Below, piece after piece: positions 52,542 to 61,132 of a DNA stretch of 64,000 nucleotides. Below the pieces are notes generated by a model, which saw nothing but the letters and a program-made list of their open reading frames with translations, did not search any database and had not been told where the DNA came from. The position numbers and the translations under genes are program-made. The DNA is from Blastococcus saxobsidens (lineage in GTDB: Bacteria; Actinomycetota; Actinomycetes; Mycobacteriales; Geodermatophilaceae): positions 62,001-126,000 of the forward strand of contig NZ_JAAGWG010000007.1 of assembly GCF_010682065.1 (NCBI RefSeq), read 5' to 3'. How positions within the stretch are numbered: the stretch's first letter is position 1; every line of letters begins with the position of its first letter.

Positions 52542-52568
52542 GGTATTGCTATCGGCGGTATTACTATC
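52542..52568. promoter_or_regulatory. Tandem operator-like repeats between map and XRE gene
   Basis: GGTATTGCTATC (52542-52553) and GGTATTACTATC (52557-52568), 11 of 12 bases identical with 15-bp spacing, in an AT-rich patch. The second copy contains TACTAT (52562-52567), a -10 hexamer 7 nt before the XRE ATG. A likely binding site for the XRE protein itself. Confidence 0.55.
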
Positions 52569-52574
52569 ACGGGC

Positions 52575-52844
52575 ATGGTCCGACCGCCGCTGACGCCCGA
52601 GGAGCGCGAGCGCGGGCGCCGGCTGGGCGCGCTGCTGCGCGAGGCGCGGGGTGACCGGTCCCCGGCCGAGGTGTCGGCCACCTCGGGCGTGAGCCTCGAG
52701 GTGCTGCGCAAGATCGAGTCAGGGCGCGTGCCGACCCCCACCTTCTTCACCGTGGCCGCGCTCGCGCACGCGCTCGGCCTGCCCCTGGACCGCCTGGCCG
52801 AGCGGCTGGGCGAGCCGGCCGACGGGACGGCGCTCACCGCCTGA
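52575..52844 (+). CDS. XRE-family helix-turn-helix regulator
   Basis: An 89-residue protein made of a single HTH_3 domain: GRRLGALLREARGDRSPAEV, SATSGVSLEVLRKIESGRVP (recognition helix region) and TVAALAHALGLPLDRLAERL. No sensor or peptidase domain. The ATG at 52575 follows a -10 hexamer inside tandem repeats, suggesting leaderless, autoregulated expression. Its 3' end overlaps the converging monooxygenase gene by 11 bp. Confidence 0.88.
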   Translation: MVRPPLTPEERERGRRLGALLREARGDRSPAEVSATSGVSLEVLRKIESGRVPTPTFFTVAALAHALGLPLDRLAERLGEPADGTALTA

Positions 52845-53154
52845 GTTCCGCCGGCGGATCCGCCGTCAGCACCGTCGTGAAGTGCTCGACGACCGGAAAC
52901 GGGGCGTAGAACCCGTGCAGCAGCGCCCGCCACTGCCCGTAGGCGGCCGAGCGGCGGAAGCCCTCGGTGTGGTCCTCCAGCCGGTCCCACTCGACGAGCA
53001 GCAGGTAGCCGGTGTCGCGCTCGAGGCAGCGGGACAGCGTGAGCCGCTGGAACCCGGGGCTGGCGGCGATGAACCGCCGGGCCTCGGCGAACGCCGCCTC
53101 GAAGGCCGCCTGCTCCCCCGGCCGGACGGTGAGCAGCGCGTGTTCGAGGACCAC
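52834..53154 (-). CDS. Antibiotic biosynthesis monooxygenase-like (ABM) domain protein
   Basis: A 106-residue ferredoxin-like beta-alpha protein. EHALLTVRPGEQAAFEAAFA, PGFQRLTLSRCLERDTGYLL, WDRLEDHTEGFR and FPVVEHFTTV are the usual ABM blocks. Members include heme-degrading and quinone-forming monooxygenases as well as proteins of unknown role. GTG at 53154 is the most plausible start. Divergent from the VOC gene. Confidence 0.85.
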   Translation of the reverse strand: MVLEHALLTVRPGEQAAFEAAFAEARRFIAASPGFQRLTLSRCLERDTGYLLLVEWDRLEDHTEGFRRSAAYGQWRALLHGFYAPFPVVEHFTTVLTADPPAELRR

Positions 53155-53234
53155 GCGGGCACGGTACGGGGGCCCGGGAACGAGTTCGCCGACCCGCCGG
53201 TTGGAGTGCGTGACCGCCCAGGGAGGAGACCACG

Positions 53235-53744
53235 ATGAGCACCACCGAGAGCACCCGCGACCTGGCCGCACTCGAGGCCCAGCGCGACCGGATCCGCGAG
53301 GCCCACCTGAAGCCGACCGGCGAACGCCCCGCCTCGACCGCCCGGGGACTGCACCACACGGCACTGATCAGCTCCGACGTCGAACGGACCGTCCGCTTCT
53401 ACCAGGACGTCCTCGGCTTCCCGCTGACCGAGCTCATCGAGAACCGCGACTACCCCGGCTCCTCGCACTTCTTCTTCGACATCGGGAACGGCAACCTGCT
53501 GGCCTTCTTCGACTTCCCCGGGCTGGACGTCGGCCCGTACGCCGAGGTGCTCGGCGGCCTGCACCACATGGCCATCAGCGTCGACCCGCAGCGCTGGGAG
53601 GAGCTGGTGCAGCGGCTCACCGAGGCAGGTGTCGCGCACGAGGTCCACAGCGGCGTCTCGGTGTACTTCCGCGACCCCGACGGCGCCCGCATCGAGCTCA
53701 TCGCCGACCCGCTCGGCGAGATGTACGGCCAGCACGTGCTGTGA
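53235..53744 (+). CDS. VOC-family (glyoxalase/dioxygenase-fold) protein
   Basis: A 169-residue protein. After a 30-residue helix, LHHTALISSDVERTVRFYQD starts the first beta-alpha-beta-beta-beta unit with metal His in HHTAL. GGLHHMAISVDPQRWEEL starts the second, and YFRDPDGARIELIADPLGEM supplies the Glu ligand. The His/His/Glu set is compatible with metal-dependent dioxygenase or isomerase chemistry. Substrate unknown. ATG with GGGAGGAG before it. Confidence 0.86.
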   Translation: MSTTESTRDLAALEAQRDRIREAHLKPTGERPASTARGLHHTALISSDVERTVRFYQDVLGFPLTELIENRDYPGSSHFFFDIGNGNLLAFFDFPGLDVGPYAEVLGGLHHMAISVDPQRWEELVQRLTEAGVAHEVHSGVSVYFRDPDGARIELIADPLGEMYGQHVL

Positions 53745-53771
53745 GCTGACCACCCGTCGGAGGGCCGGAGA

Positions 53772-53825
53772 GGCCCCCTGCAGGGCCCCGCCGCGAGCGT
53801 GCGAGCGGAGGGGGGCAGGGGGTCC
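53772..53825. repeat. Palindromic element copy 8 (likely bidirectional terminator)
   Basis: GGCCCCCTGC (53772-53781) and GCAGGGGGTCC (53815-53825) around a GAGCGTGCGAG core, between convergent genes. Confidence 0.8.
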
Positions 53826-53829
53826 TTCG

Positions 53830-54117
53830 TCAGTCGCGGTCGGCGACCAGGTCTGCGTAGTCGGGGTGCCGCTCGATCCAGCCGGCGACGAACGAGCAGC
53901 TCGGCACCACCGAGCCGCCACGCGAGCGCACCTCGTCCAGCGCCGCGCGCACCAGCGTGCTGCCCAATCCGGACTGGCCGGCGTCCGGGTCGACCTCCGT
54001 GTGGTGGAACACGAACGTGTCGCCGCGGCGCTGGTAGGCGGCCAGACCCAGGACGCGATCGCCGTCGCGGATCTCGAACCGGTCGTTCTCGGGGACGTCG
54101 ATGACAGTGGTCTCCAT
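53830..54117 (-). CDS. Small GNAT-fold acetyltransferase (YjdJ type)
   Basis: A 95-residue minimal GNAT domain (YjdJ/Gtn10-like): RFEIRDGDRVLGLAAYQRRG, FVFHHTEVDPDAGQSGLGST with an altered Q-S-G-L-G acetyl-CoA loop, and CSFVAGWIERHPDYADLV at the end. The short form lacks the N-terminal substrate strand. ATG at 54117, 9 bp after the ferredoxin gene, so it is probably the last gene of the P450 operon. Confidence 0.85.
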   Translation of the reverse strand: METTVIDVPENDRFEIRDGDRVLGLAAYQRRGDTFVFHHTEVDPDAGQSGLGSTLVRAALDEVRSRGGSVVPSCSFVAGWIERHPDYADLVADRD

Positions 54118-54125
54118 GCCGGTGC

Positions 54126-54344
54126 TCAACCGGCCGCGCCGGCCGGCTGTTCCGAGACCAGGGCCAGCGCCCGGGTGGGGCAGGTCCGCACCGCCGCCTC
54201 GACGTCGGGCAGGTCCCCCTCCGCCGGCTCGGGCACCAGCACCGCGACGACGCCGTCGTCGGTGACCTCGAAGACGTCGGGGGCCAGCGCCTCGCAGGCG
54301 CCCGAACCGACGCACCGCTCCCCGTCGACCGCGATGCGGGTCAT
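54126..54344 (-). CDS. [3Fe-4S]-type ferredoxin
   Basis: A 72-residue ferredoxin, the likely electron donor of the adjacent P450. RCVGSGACEALAPDVFEV gives Cys11 and Cys17, and RTCPTRAL the distal Cys; Gly-Ser-Gly-Ala between the first cysteines replaces the residue that would complete a [4Fe-4S] site. The ATG overlaps the P450 stop (ATGA), so the pair is translationally coupled. No ferredoxin reductase is nearby. Confidence 0.93.
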   Translation of the reverse strand: MTRIAVDGERCVGSGACEALAPDVFEVTDDGVVAVLVPEPAEGDLPDVEAAVRTCPTRALALVSEQPAGAAG

Positions 54345-55654
54345 GCGGCGCCCCCGAGGCGGGCCGGCAGCCGCTTCAGCCCGTTGACGAACGAGGACTG
54401 CAGGCGGGCGGGCGGACCGGTGATCTCCAGGTCGGGCAGCTGCTCGAAGACCTTCCGGAACGTCAGTGCCAGCTCCCGGCGGGCCAGGTGGGCGCCCAGG
54501 CAGAAGTGCGGCCCCTTGGACCCGAAGCCGACGTGCGGGTTGGGGTCGCGCGCGAGGTCGAACCGGTGCGGCTCGGCGAAGACCGCGGGGTCCCGGTTCG
54601 CGGCGGCGTAGAAGAGCAGGAACTTGTCGCCGGCGGCGAAGGGGTAGCCGTTGAGCTCCCCGTCCCGGGTCGCGGTCCGGCGCATCCAGGTGATCGGGCT
54701 GGTCCAGCGGACGATCTCCTCGACCGCCGTCCGGGTCAGCTCGGGCTCGGCGACCCAGCGGGCCCGCTGGTCGGGGTGCTCCTGCAGGGCCAGCAGCCCC
54801 TGGGAGATGGCGTTGCGGGTCGTCTCGTTGCCGGCCACCAGCAGCAGGATGAAGAACGATGCGATCTCCTGGTGGCTGAGCCGCTCGCCGTCGACCTCCG
54901 TCGTCACCAGCGCGGTGGTCAGGTCGTCACGGGGATCGGTCACCCGCTCGGCGGCCAGCCGCTCCATCAGGCCGGCCAGCTCGATCCCGGCCATCAGCAG
55001 GTCGGTGAGCGGGTCCTCGACGTCCACGAGCTCCGGATCGCCGCCGGAGAGGATCACGTTGGACTTGGCCAGGACCAGCGCGCGGTCCTCGGCGGGGATG
55101 CCCATCATGTCGCAGATGACGCGCAGCGGGATCGGTGCGGCCAGGTCGGCGACGACGTCGATCGTGCCGTCCCCCGCCTCGGCCGCGCGTCGCGCCTCGA
55201 CGAGGACCTCGTCGACGATGCTCTCCACCGACGCGATGACCCGCTCCAGCATCCGCGGGGTGAACGTCTTGGAGACGATCCGCCGGATCCGGGCGTGCCG
55301 AGGGTCGTCCATGCTGATCAGCGAGCCGTAGAAGTCGTTGAGGTCGGCGGGGATGTCCTGGATGGAGACCGCACCCTGCCCCGAGCAGAAGACGGCGGGC
55401 TGGCAGCTGATCGCCTCGAGGTCGGCGTAGCGGGTCACTGCGTGGTACCCCGGACCGCTCTGCATGTTCGGGATCTCGGGTTCGGCGAAGAAGGCGAACG
55501 GGCGGACCTCCCGCAGCCGGTCGAAGACGGCGTGCCGCTCGGCCGGCGGGCGGACCCAGAACTCGCGGTCGGAGAGGTCGATGCCGAGGTCCTCGGCCCC
55601 GGCCCGCCGCGGGAGCGGCGCCGTTCCCTGCGTGGCTGCTGCGTCGACGGACAC
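54341..55654 (-). CDS. Cytochrome P450 (CYP124/125/142-like)
   Basis: A 437-residue heme monooxygenase. LLVAGNETTRNAISQ (I helix, with the Gly-x-Glu-Thr-Thr oxygen-activation motif), EEIVRWTSPI (ExxR region), and GFGSKGPHFCLGAHLARRE with the heme Cys385. PNMQSGPGYHAVTRY and DDPRHARIRRIVSKTFTPRM are characteristic of the steroid or lipid-tail hydroxylase group of mycolic actinomycetes; the substrate is not proven. A TAGCGT hexamer (55689-55694, minus strand) lies 34 nt before the GTG start, and GGGGAG is its RBS. Confidence 0.92.
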   Translation of the reverse strand: MSVDAAATQGTAPLPRRAGAEDLGIDLSDREFWVRPPAERHAVFDRLREVRPFAFFAEPEIPNMQSGPGYHAVTRYADLEAISCQPAVFCSGQGAVSIQDIPADLNDFYGSLISMDDPRHARIRRIVSKTFTPRMLERVIASVESIVDEVLVEARRAAEAGDGTIDVVADLAAPIPLRVICDMMGIPAEDRALVLAKSNVILSGGDPELVDVEDPLTDLLMAGIELAGLMERLAAERVTDPRDDLTTALVTTEVDGERLSHQEIASFFILLLVAGNETTRNAISQGLLALQEHPDQRARWVAEPELTRTAVEEIVRWTSPITWMRRTATRDGELNGYPFAAGDKFLLFYAAANRDPAVFAEPHRFDLARDPNPHVGFGSKGPHFCLGAHLARRELALTFRKVFEQLPDLEITGPPARLQSSFVNGLKRLPARLGGAA

Positions 55655-55783
55655 CTGGTCACTCCCCTGCGGATCGGTCGGGATCCGAACGCTAGAGACC
55701 GGGCGCGTGACGCACAACACACCTGTGCAGATCGGTGGCGGAGAGGGTGCACCACGCACTGCCCCGGCGCCATCGGGAACGAC

Positions 55784-55815
55784 GAAGGCCCGGTCACCGT
55801 GGTGACCGGGCCTTC
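55784..55815 (-). terminator. Terminator of first initiator tRNA gene
   Basis: GAAGGCCCGGTCACC, 2-nt loop, and the perfect inverse; 4 nt beyond the tRNA 3' end. Confidence 0.85.
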
Positions 55816-55819
55816 GTGG

Positions 55820-55896
55820 TGGTAGCGGGGACAGGATTCGAACCTGCGACCTCTGGGTTATGAGCCCAGCGAGCTACCGAGCTGCTCCACCCCGCG
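55820..55896 (-). tRNA. Initiator tRNA-Met (CAT), copy 1
   Basis: 77 nt with encoded CCA. Initiator features: an unpaired first position (C1 opposite U72), three consecutive G:C pairs in the anticodon stem (CTGGG-CTCATAA-CCCAG) and anticodon CAT. Identical to the copy at 57781-57857. Confidence 0.95.
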
Positions 55897-55979
55897 TCGG
55901 TAGACCAACCATACACGCCGTCGGGACCTCCGCGTCGGGACCCCTCCCGGGGCTGCCCGGCGACGGGCAGGATCGGCGC

Positions 55980-57053
55980 GTGACCGACGCTGCCCCCGCG
56001 GCCGGACGGGTTCGCGCCGCCCAGGCCGAGTTCGCCGCCGAGACGACCTACCTCAACACCGCCGCCGTCGGGCTCCCACCCGGCAGCACCGTGCAGGCGG
56101 TGCAGCAGGCGCTCGGGACGTGGCAGGCCGGTCGGGCGCACGCCCCCGACTACGACCGCCCGGTGGCGCGGTCGAGGGCCGCCTACGCCGAACTCGTCGG
56201 CGTCCGCCCCGCCGACGTCGCGATCGGCAGCACGGTGAGCGCCTTCGCCGGCCTCGTCGCGGCCGCCCTGCCCGACGGCAGCGAGGTGCTGACGGCGACG
56301 GGCGAGTTCACCAGCGTGCTGTTCCCGTTCCTGGCCCAGGCCGGCCGCGGCGTGCGGGTCCGCGAGGTCCCGCTCGAGGACCTGCCCAACGCCGTCACCC
56401 CCCGCACCACCCTCGTCGCCGTCTCCGCCGTCCAGTCGGCCGACGGCCGGGTCGCCGACCTCGACGCGCTCGTCGGGGCCACCGAGGACGCCGGGACGCG
56501 GGTGCTGCTGGACACCACCCAGGCGGTCGGCTGGCTCCCCGTCGACGCCGACCGGTTCAGCTACACGACCGGCGGCGGCTACAAGTGGCTGCTCGGTCCG
56601 CGCGGCACCTGCTTCGCCACGGTCCGCGCCGACGCGCTGGACACCCTCGTCCCGCACGCGGCCGGCTGGTATGCCGGCGAGGACCCGTGGACCAGCATCT
56701 ACGGTGGGCCGCTGCGCCTGGCCGCCGGCGCCCGCCGGTTCGACGTCTCCCCCGCGTGGCTGTCCTGGGTCGGGCAGGCGCCGGCGCTGGAACTGCTCGC
56801 AGGCGTCGGACGAGCGGCCCTGCACGACCATGCCGTCGGCCTGGCCGACCGCTTCCGCGCCGCCGTCGGTCTCCCCCCGGGGAACTCGGCGATCGTGAGC
56901 CTCGACGTGAGCCCGGGCACCGACGCGGCACTGGCGGAGGCCGGCGTGGTGGCCAGCATGCGCGCTGGGCGGCTGCGGCTGGCGTTCCACCTGCCCAACA
57001 CCGACGACGACGCCGATCGGGCGGCGGAGGTGCTCGCCGGCCGGGTGCGCTGA
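55980..57053 (+). CDS. Class V aminotransferase-fold PLP enzyme
   Basis: A 357-residue enzyme related to cysteine desulfurases and isopenicillin N epimerases. TTYLNTAAVGLPPGSTVQAV starts the fold; the cofactor Asp is in VLLDTTQAVGWLPVDA, and the Schiff-base Lys in TTGGGYKWLLGPRG (near residue 202). LRLAFHLPNTDDDADRA ends it. No catalytic-loop Cys is visible, arguing against a desulfurase role. Substrate unknown. GTG at 55980 chosen; it sits between the two tRNA copies. Confidence 0.85.
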   Translation: MTDAAPAAGRVRAAQAEFAAETTYLNTAAVGLPPGSTVQAVQQALGTWQAGRAHAPDYDRPVARSRAAYAELVGVRPADVAIGSTVSAFAGLVAAALPDGSEVLTATGEFTSVLFPFLAQAGRGVRVREVPLEDLPNAVTPRTTLVAVSAVQSADGRVADLDALVGATEDAGTRVLLDTTQAVGWLPVDADRFSYTTGGGYKWLLGPRGTCFATVRADALDTLVPHAAGWYAGEDPWTSIYGGPLRLAAGARRFDVSPAWLSWVGQAPALELLAGVGRAALHDHAVGLADRFRAAVGLPPGNSAIVSLDVSPGTDAALAEAGVVASMRAGRLRLAFHLPNTDDDADRAAEVLAGRVR

Positions 57054-57162
57054 GCGCGCCGGGCCGGCCGGCCGAGGGGTGCCCGTGTGAGTGGTGGGAC
57101 AGCCCTGCCCCACCGGCCCCAGGGGCGTTGCGCGCCTTCCCGTCGCGCACTCCGGGCCCGCC

Positions 57163-57168
57163 TACAGT
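57163..57168 (+). promoter_or_regulatory. -10 hexamer for the 57176 gene
   Basis: TACAGT, 7 nt before the GTG at 57176. Confidence 0.5.
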
Positions 57169-57175
57169 CCGGCTC

Positions 57176-57706
57176 GTGGTGGGGGACATGGCGACGAGCG
57201 CGTTCGTCGGCGACCCGCAGCCGGTGGAGATCCACCACCGCGGGATCTGGTACTCCGGCGAGCTGCTGGGCTGGCGGCACACGGCCGACGGCCGGGTGGC
57301 CGCCCGGGTGCGGTGCACCGTCGACGGGCTGCGGCACTCGACGTGGAAGGACCTCGCCGAGCTGCGCCTCCCCGACCCCGCGCACCCGCCGCGGCGGGAG
57401 CCGTTCCCGGCCGCCCCGGCCCGCCCCATGGCCGGCACGCCGGTCGAGGAGGAGGACCGCACCCGACCGAACAACGTCTTCGCCGGACTCGGCAGCCGGC
57501 CCGCCAAGCCCGCACACGTCCTCGCACCGCCGCCCCCCGGCGCCGCGCCGACCCCCGCCCCGGCGCGCGAGCCGGTCGTGCACGCCGCTGCCGCGGAGAC
57601 CCGGGCGCGGCCGGTCCCCTACCGTCGCAGCGCCCAACTGCGCCAGTCCGACGCCTGGTCGCGGGACTGGGCCGGCGAGCACGACGACCGGCTCAGCCCC
57701 GTCTGA
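57176..57706 (+). CDS. Hypothetical protein with Pro-rich tail
   Basis: A 176-residue protein. Residues about 10-65 look like a small beta domain (VEIHHRGIWYSGELLGWRHT, RVAARVRCTVDGLRHSTW), the rest is Pro/Ala/Arg-rich and probably disordered, ending in WSRDWAGEHDDRLSPV. No family recognised. The frame is open far upstream because of high GC; GTG 57176 after a -10 hexamer, or ATG 57188, are the likely starts. Confidence 0.7.
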   Translation: MVGDMATSAFVGDPQPVEIHHRGIWYSGELLGWRHTADGRVAARVRCTVDGLRHSTWKDLAELRLPDPAHPPRREPFPAAPARPMAGTPVEEEDRTRPNNVFAGLGSRPAKPAHVLAPPPPGAAPTPAPAREPVVHAAAAETRARPVPYRRSAQLRQSDAWSRDWAGEHDDRLSPV

Positions 57707-57743
57707 CCCCGAATCCGCGCACTGCCCGGACCTGCGGAACGAC

Positions 57744-57776
57744 GAAGGCCCGGTCCCCTGGGGGGACCGGGCCTTC
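57744..57776 (-). terminator. Terminator of second initiator tRNA gene
   Basis: GAAGGCCCGGTCCCC and its inverse, 4 nt beyond the tRNA 3' end; the outer arm sequence matches the terminator of copy 1. Confidence 0.85.
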
Positions 57777-57780
57777 GTGG

Positions 57781-57857
57781 TGGTAGCGGGGACAGGATTC
57801 GAACCTGCGACCTCTGGGTTATGAGCCCAGCGAGCTACCGAGCTGCTCCACCCCGCG
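57781..57857 (-). tRNA. Initiator tRNA-Met (CAT), copy 2
   Basis: 77 nt, identical to the copy at 55820-55896, with the same initiator-specific features and a near-identical downstream hairpin. The two copies bracket two protein genes, indicating duplication of a tRNA-terminator unit. Confidence 0.95.
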
Positions 57858-57924
57858 TCGGTGAGACCACCTTACCACCGGTGCGAGGGGCGGGTGCCGG
57901 GGCCCCAGCACCCACCCCTCCGCG

Positions 57925-60900
57925 TCAGCCGCCCTCGCTCGCGCGCTGCGCCTCCTGGTAGGCGGTCACGGCCGTCTGCAGGTCCGCCAGGGCCTGCCCC
58001 TGGGCGGCGAAGTCACCCGAGCGCTGCGCGTCGGCGAGTGCCCGCAGCGCGGCGTTCATGTCCTCCACCGCGTCGGCCAGCACCGGGGCCGGCGCACCGT
58101 CGGTGCCGCCCCCGGCATCAGGCGCCGGCGGTGCCGGCGTCTCCGGGGTCTCCGGCGTCTCCGGCAGGTCACCGGCCGCGTCGCCGTCCGGGCCCTGGTC
58201 GTCGGTGTCGCCGTCGTTGTCCGTGGCGAGCTCACCGGCGCCGTCGCCGAATACCTGGTCGAGCGCCGCGGCCAGCGTGTCGGCGTACCCGACCCGGTCG
58301 CCGTAGTTGACGAGCACCTTCCGCAGCAGCGGGTAGGAGTTCTCCCCGGTGCCCTCGACGTACAGCGGCTCGACGTAGAGCAGGCCGCCGTCGCCGATCG
58401 GCAGGGTGAGCAGGTTGCCGAACACCGGCTTGGAGTCCGCGCTGCGGAACAGGTTCAGGTCCCGCGCGACGTCGTCGTCGGTGTTGAACGTCTGCTGCAC
58501 CTGCTGGGGACCGCGGAACGGGGTGTTGCCCGGCAGCCGCAGCACCTTGATGTCGCCGTAGGTCTCCGGGTCGCTGGACGCGGAGATGAAGGCGGAGAGG
58601 TTCTGCCGGTTGAACGCGTTGAGCGCGCTCGTCAGCTGGAACGTGGCCCCGTCCTCCCCCGGGCGGCCGGCGAGGATGTAGTACGGCGGCTGGTCCTGGT
58701 CGGTGTTCTGCGTCGGGTCGTCCGGGATCTGCCAGCGGTCGTTGCCGGTGTAGAAGGTCTGCGGGTTGTCGACGTGGTAGCGGGTGAGGATGTCCCGCTG
58801 CACCTTGAACAGGTCCTCCGGGTAGCGCACGTGGCTGCGCAGCTCGTCGCTCATCGCGCTGTTGGGCTGCACCACGCCGGGAAACGCCTTCATGAAGGTC
58901 TGGAGGACCGGGTCGTCCTCGTCCCAGGCGTAGAGCGTCACCGTGCCGTCGTAGGCGTCGACGGTGGCCTTCACCGAGTTGCGGATGTAGTTGAAGGTCT
59001 CGTTCGGCAGCGCCGTGGTGCCGGTGCCGGTGAGGGCGTCGGCCGCCGCCTCGCCCAGCTGCATCTGCTCGGCGTAGGGGTAGGAGTCCGACGTGGTGTA
59101 GCCGTCGAGGATCCACTGGATCTCGCCGTCGATGACCGCGGGGTACGGGTCGCCGTCGACCTCGAGGAAGGGCGCGGCCTTCTCCACCCGGTCTCGGGGG
59201 TCGCGGACGTAGAGCACCTTGGACTCGTCGTTCACCGCGTTCGAGAGCAGGAAGTTGCGCTCCCGGTAGTAGATGGCGAAGGCCAGCTGACGGAAGAAGC
59301 TGCCGACCTCGACGCCGCCCTCGCCGTCGTAGGTGTTGTTGATCGCCTCCTCCTCCGACCCGCCCTCCGGCTGGTCGAACTCGATCGGGTCGGCGCCCTC
59401 GGGCGCCCCGACCACGGAGTAGTCCTCGATCAGCTCGCCGTAGTAGATCCGGCTCTCCTCGACGTCGATCGTGCCGCGCGTGGGCAGGTCACGGGTGGTG
59501 AAGTTCGGCTCGCCACCCTCCTGCCCGCGGGACACGACCTCGTTCGCCGGCGCCGCCACGAACCCGTTGCCGTGCGTGTAGACGGTGTGCCGGTTGAGCC
59601 AGGTGTCCTGGTTCTCCGACAGGCCCGCGCTGTCGAGCTCGCGGACGGCCACGACGTAGTCCCGGGTCTCGCCGTCGATGGTGTACCGGTCGACGTCCAG
59701 CTTCTCGGGGAAGCCGTAGACGTTGCGGATCTGCTGACGCGCGGTGAACGTGTCCGACAGGACGTTCGGGTCCAGCAGCCGGGCGTTCGGGATGGTCTCG
59801 GTGTCGTCCCGCAGGGCCGCCAGCGCCGCCTCCGGGTCCACCTGGTCGCCGGTGGTCTGCTGCGCGTAGTCGACGTAGTCGATCTCGGTCAGGTCGTAGG
59901 CCTCGCGCGTCGACTGGATGGCCCGCTCGATGTAGGGGGCCTCCTTCTGGTTGGCGCTCGGCTTGACCACGAACTGCTGGACGATGGCCGGGTAGGCCAC
60001 GCCGATCACCAGGCTGGAGACCAGCAGCAGCACCAGCGCCATCGCCGGGAGCAGGAAGTTGCGGACCAGGATGTTGGCGAAGAACGCCAGCGCGCAGACG
60101 GCCGCGACCCACATGAGGATCGTCTTGGGCACCAGCAGGGCGTTGACGTCGGTGTAGCTGGCGCCGGTGAACACGTCACCGCGGTTGGAGTAGACGAGCC
60201 CGTAGCGGTCCAGCCAGTAGGCGACGGCCTTGAGCGCGACGAACACCCCGACCAGGACCGACAGCTGCACGCGCGCGGCGGCGGTCAGCTTCTGGCCCGG
60301 CGTCTGCAGCCGCAGGCCCCCGAACACGTAGTGCGTCAGCAGCGACCCGATGAGGGCCAGGATCGCGATCGCGAAGCCGAAGCCGAGCAGCAGCCGGTAG
60401 AAGGGGTAGTCGAAGACGAAGAACGACAGGTCGACGTTGAACTGCGGGTCGGTCCGGCCGAAGTCGGTGCTGTTGCGGAAGGACAGCCACGTCTCCCAGT
60501 TCGCCTGGGCGGTGAAGCCGGCGAACAGACCCAGGACGACCGCGATGCCGGTGAGCACCAGGCCGCGGCGGGGCTCCAGCGACTGGCGGTAGCGCTCGAG
60601 GTTCTGCTGCTCCAGCGACATCGGCCGGAAGGTGGGGCGGAACCGGTAGGCGAGGTACATCGCCAGCGCCGTCAGCCCGCCGGTGGCCACGCCGGCCACG
60701 GCGAACAGCAGCGCCCTGGTCTGGAGCTCGGTCCAGAAGACCTCGGTGAAGCCGGCGGCGTCGAACCAGAGGTAGTCGACGTAGACGTTCGTCAGCGTCC
60801 CGACGACGGTGAACAGCACCAGCAGGACGGCGATGGCGCCGATGACCAGCTTGGCGCGCCGCGACAGCGTCGGTACCGGCACGGGGGGCCGCATGGCCAC
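57925..60900 (-). CDS. UPF0182 family membrane protein
   Basis: A 991-residue membrane protein. Residues about 1-330 hold seven hydrophobic segments (AKLVIGAIAVLLVLFTVVGT, then a YVDYLWFDAAGFTEVFWTEL loop typical of the family). Residues about 340-900 form a large extracellular domain including GNGFVAAPANEV and LNRHTVYTHGNG. The C-terminal 100 residues are an acidic Asp/Glu/Pro tail and a coiled segment. Widespread in actinobacteria; function unknown. GTG at 60900 preferred for its AAGGAG RBS; ATG at 60894 possible. Confidence 0.92.
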   Translation of the reverse strand: MAMRPPVPVPTLSRRAKLVIGAIAVLLVLFTVVGTLTNVYVDYLWFDAAGFTEVFWTELQTRALLFAVAGVATGGLTALAMYLAYRFRPTFRPMSLEQQNLERYRQSLEPRRGLVLTGIAVVLGLFAGFTAQANWETWLSFRNSTDFGRTDPQFNVDLSFFVFDYPFYRLLLGFGFAIAILALIGSLLTHYVFGGLRLQTPGQKLTAAARVQLSVLVGVFVALKAVAYWLDRYGLVYSNRGDVFTGASYTDVNALLVPKTILMWVAAVCALAFFANILVRNFLLPAMALVLLLVSSLVIGVAYPAIVQQFVVKPSANQKEAPYIERAIQSTREAYDLTEIDYVDYAQQTTGDQVDPEAALAALRDDTETIPNARLLDPNVLSDTFTARQQIRNVYGFPEKLDVDRYTIDGETRDYVVAVRELDSAGLSENQDTWLNRHTVYTHGNGFVAAPANEVVSRGQEGGEPNFTTRDLPTRGTIDVEESRIYYGELIEDYSVVGAPEGADPIEFDQPEGGSEEEAINNTYDGEGGVEVGSFFRQLAFAIYYRERNFLLSNAVNDESKVLYVRDPRDRVEKAAPFLEVDGDPYPAVIDGEIQWILDGYTTSDSYPYAEQMQLGEAAADALTGTGTTALPNETFNYIRNSVKATVDAYDGTVTLYAWDEDDPVLQTFMKAFPGVVQPNSAMSDELRSHVRYPEDLFKVQRDILTRYHVDNPQTFYTGNDRWQIPDDPTQNTDQDQPPYYILAGRPGEDGATFQLTSALNAFNRQNLSAFISASSDPETYGDIKVLRLPGNTPFRGPQQVQQTFNTDDDVARDLNLFRSADSKPVFGNLLTLPIGDGGLLYVEPLYVEGTGENSYPLLRKVLVNYGDRVGYADTLAAALDQVFGDGAGELATDNDGDTDDQGPDGDAAGDLPETPETPETPAPPAPDAGGGTDGAPAPVLADAVEDMNAALRALADAQRSGDFAAQGQALADLQTAVTAYQEAQRASEGG

Positions 60901-60924
60901 GAGCGGGCTCCTTCGGTTTGCAGG

Positions 60925-60943
60925 CGTGGCCCTGCGGGCCACG
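60925..60943. repeat. Short hairpin upstream of the UPF0182 gene
   Basis: CGTGGCCC-TGC-GGGCCACG, a perfect 8-bp stem in the leader region. The rest of the 232-bp gap shows no ORF or clear promoter. Confidence 0.5.
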
Positions 60944-61132
60944 GTCCGGCCGGCCGCGAGGGCCGGATGATGCGCGGCCGGGTGCGCCCCGGCCTGCCCA
61001 GGACAACGCACCGCGCGGCGCGTGGTTCCCGGTCCGCCCACCGTCGGAGGCGGGCCTGCACAGCTTCCCCCACGCGGACGACGTCGTGCCGCCGGGGCGG
61101 CGCGACCGGGCAGGACCCGGTACGAGCGCCGG

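Noticed and set aside
51750..52844. Toxin-antitoxin pair formed by the XRE protein and its neighbour
   Set aside because: The neighbour is an ordinary methionine aminopeptidase with all metal ligands, not a toxin, and the genes are divergent.
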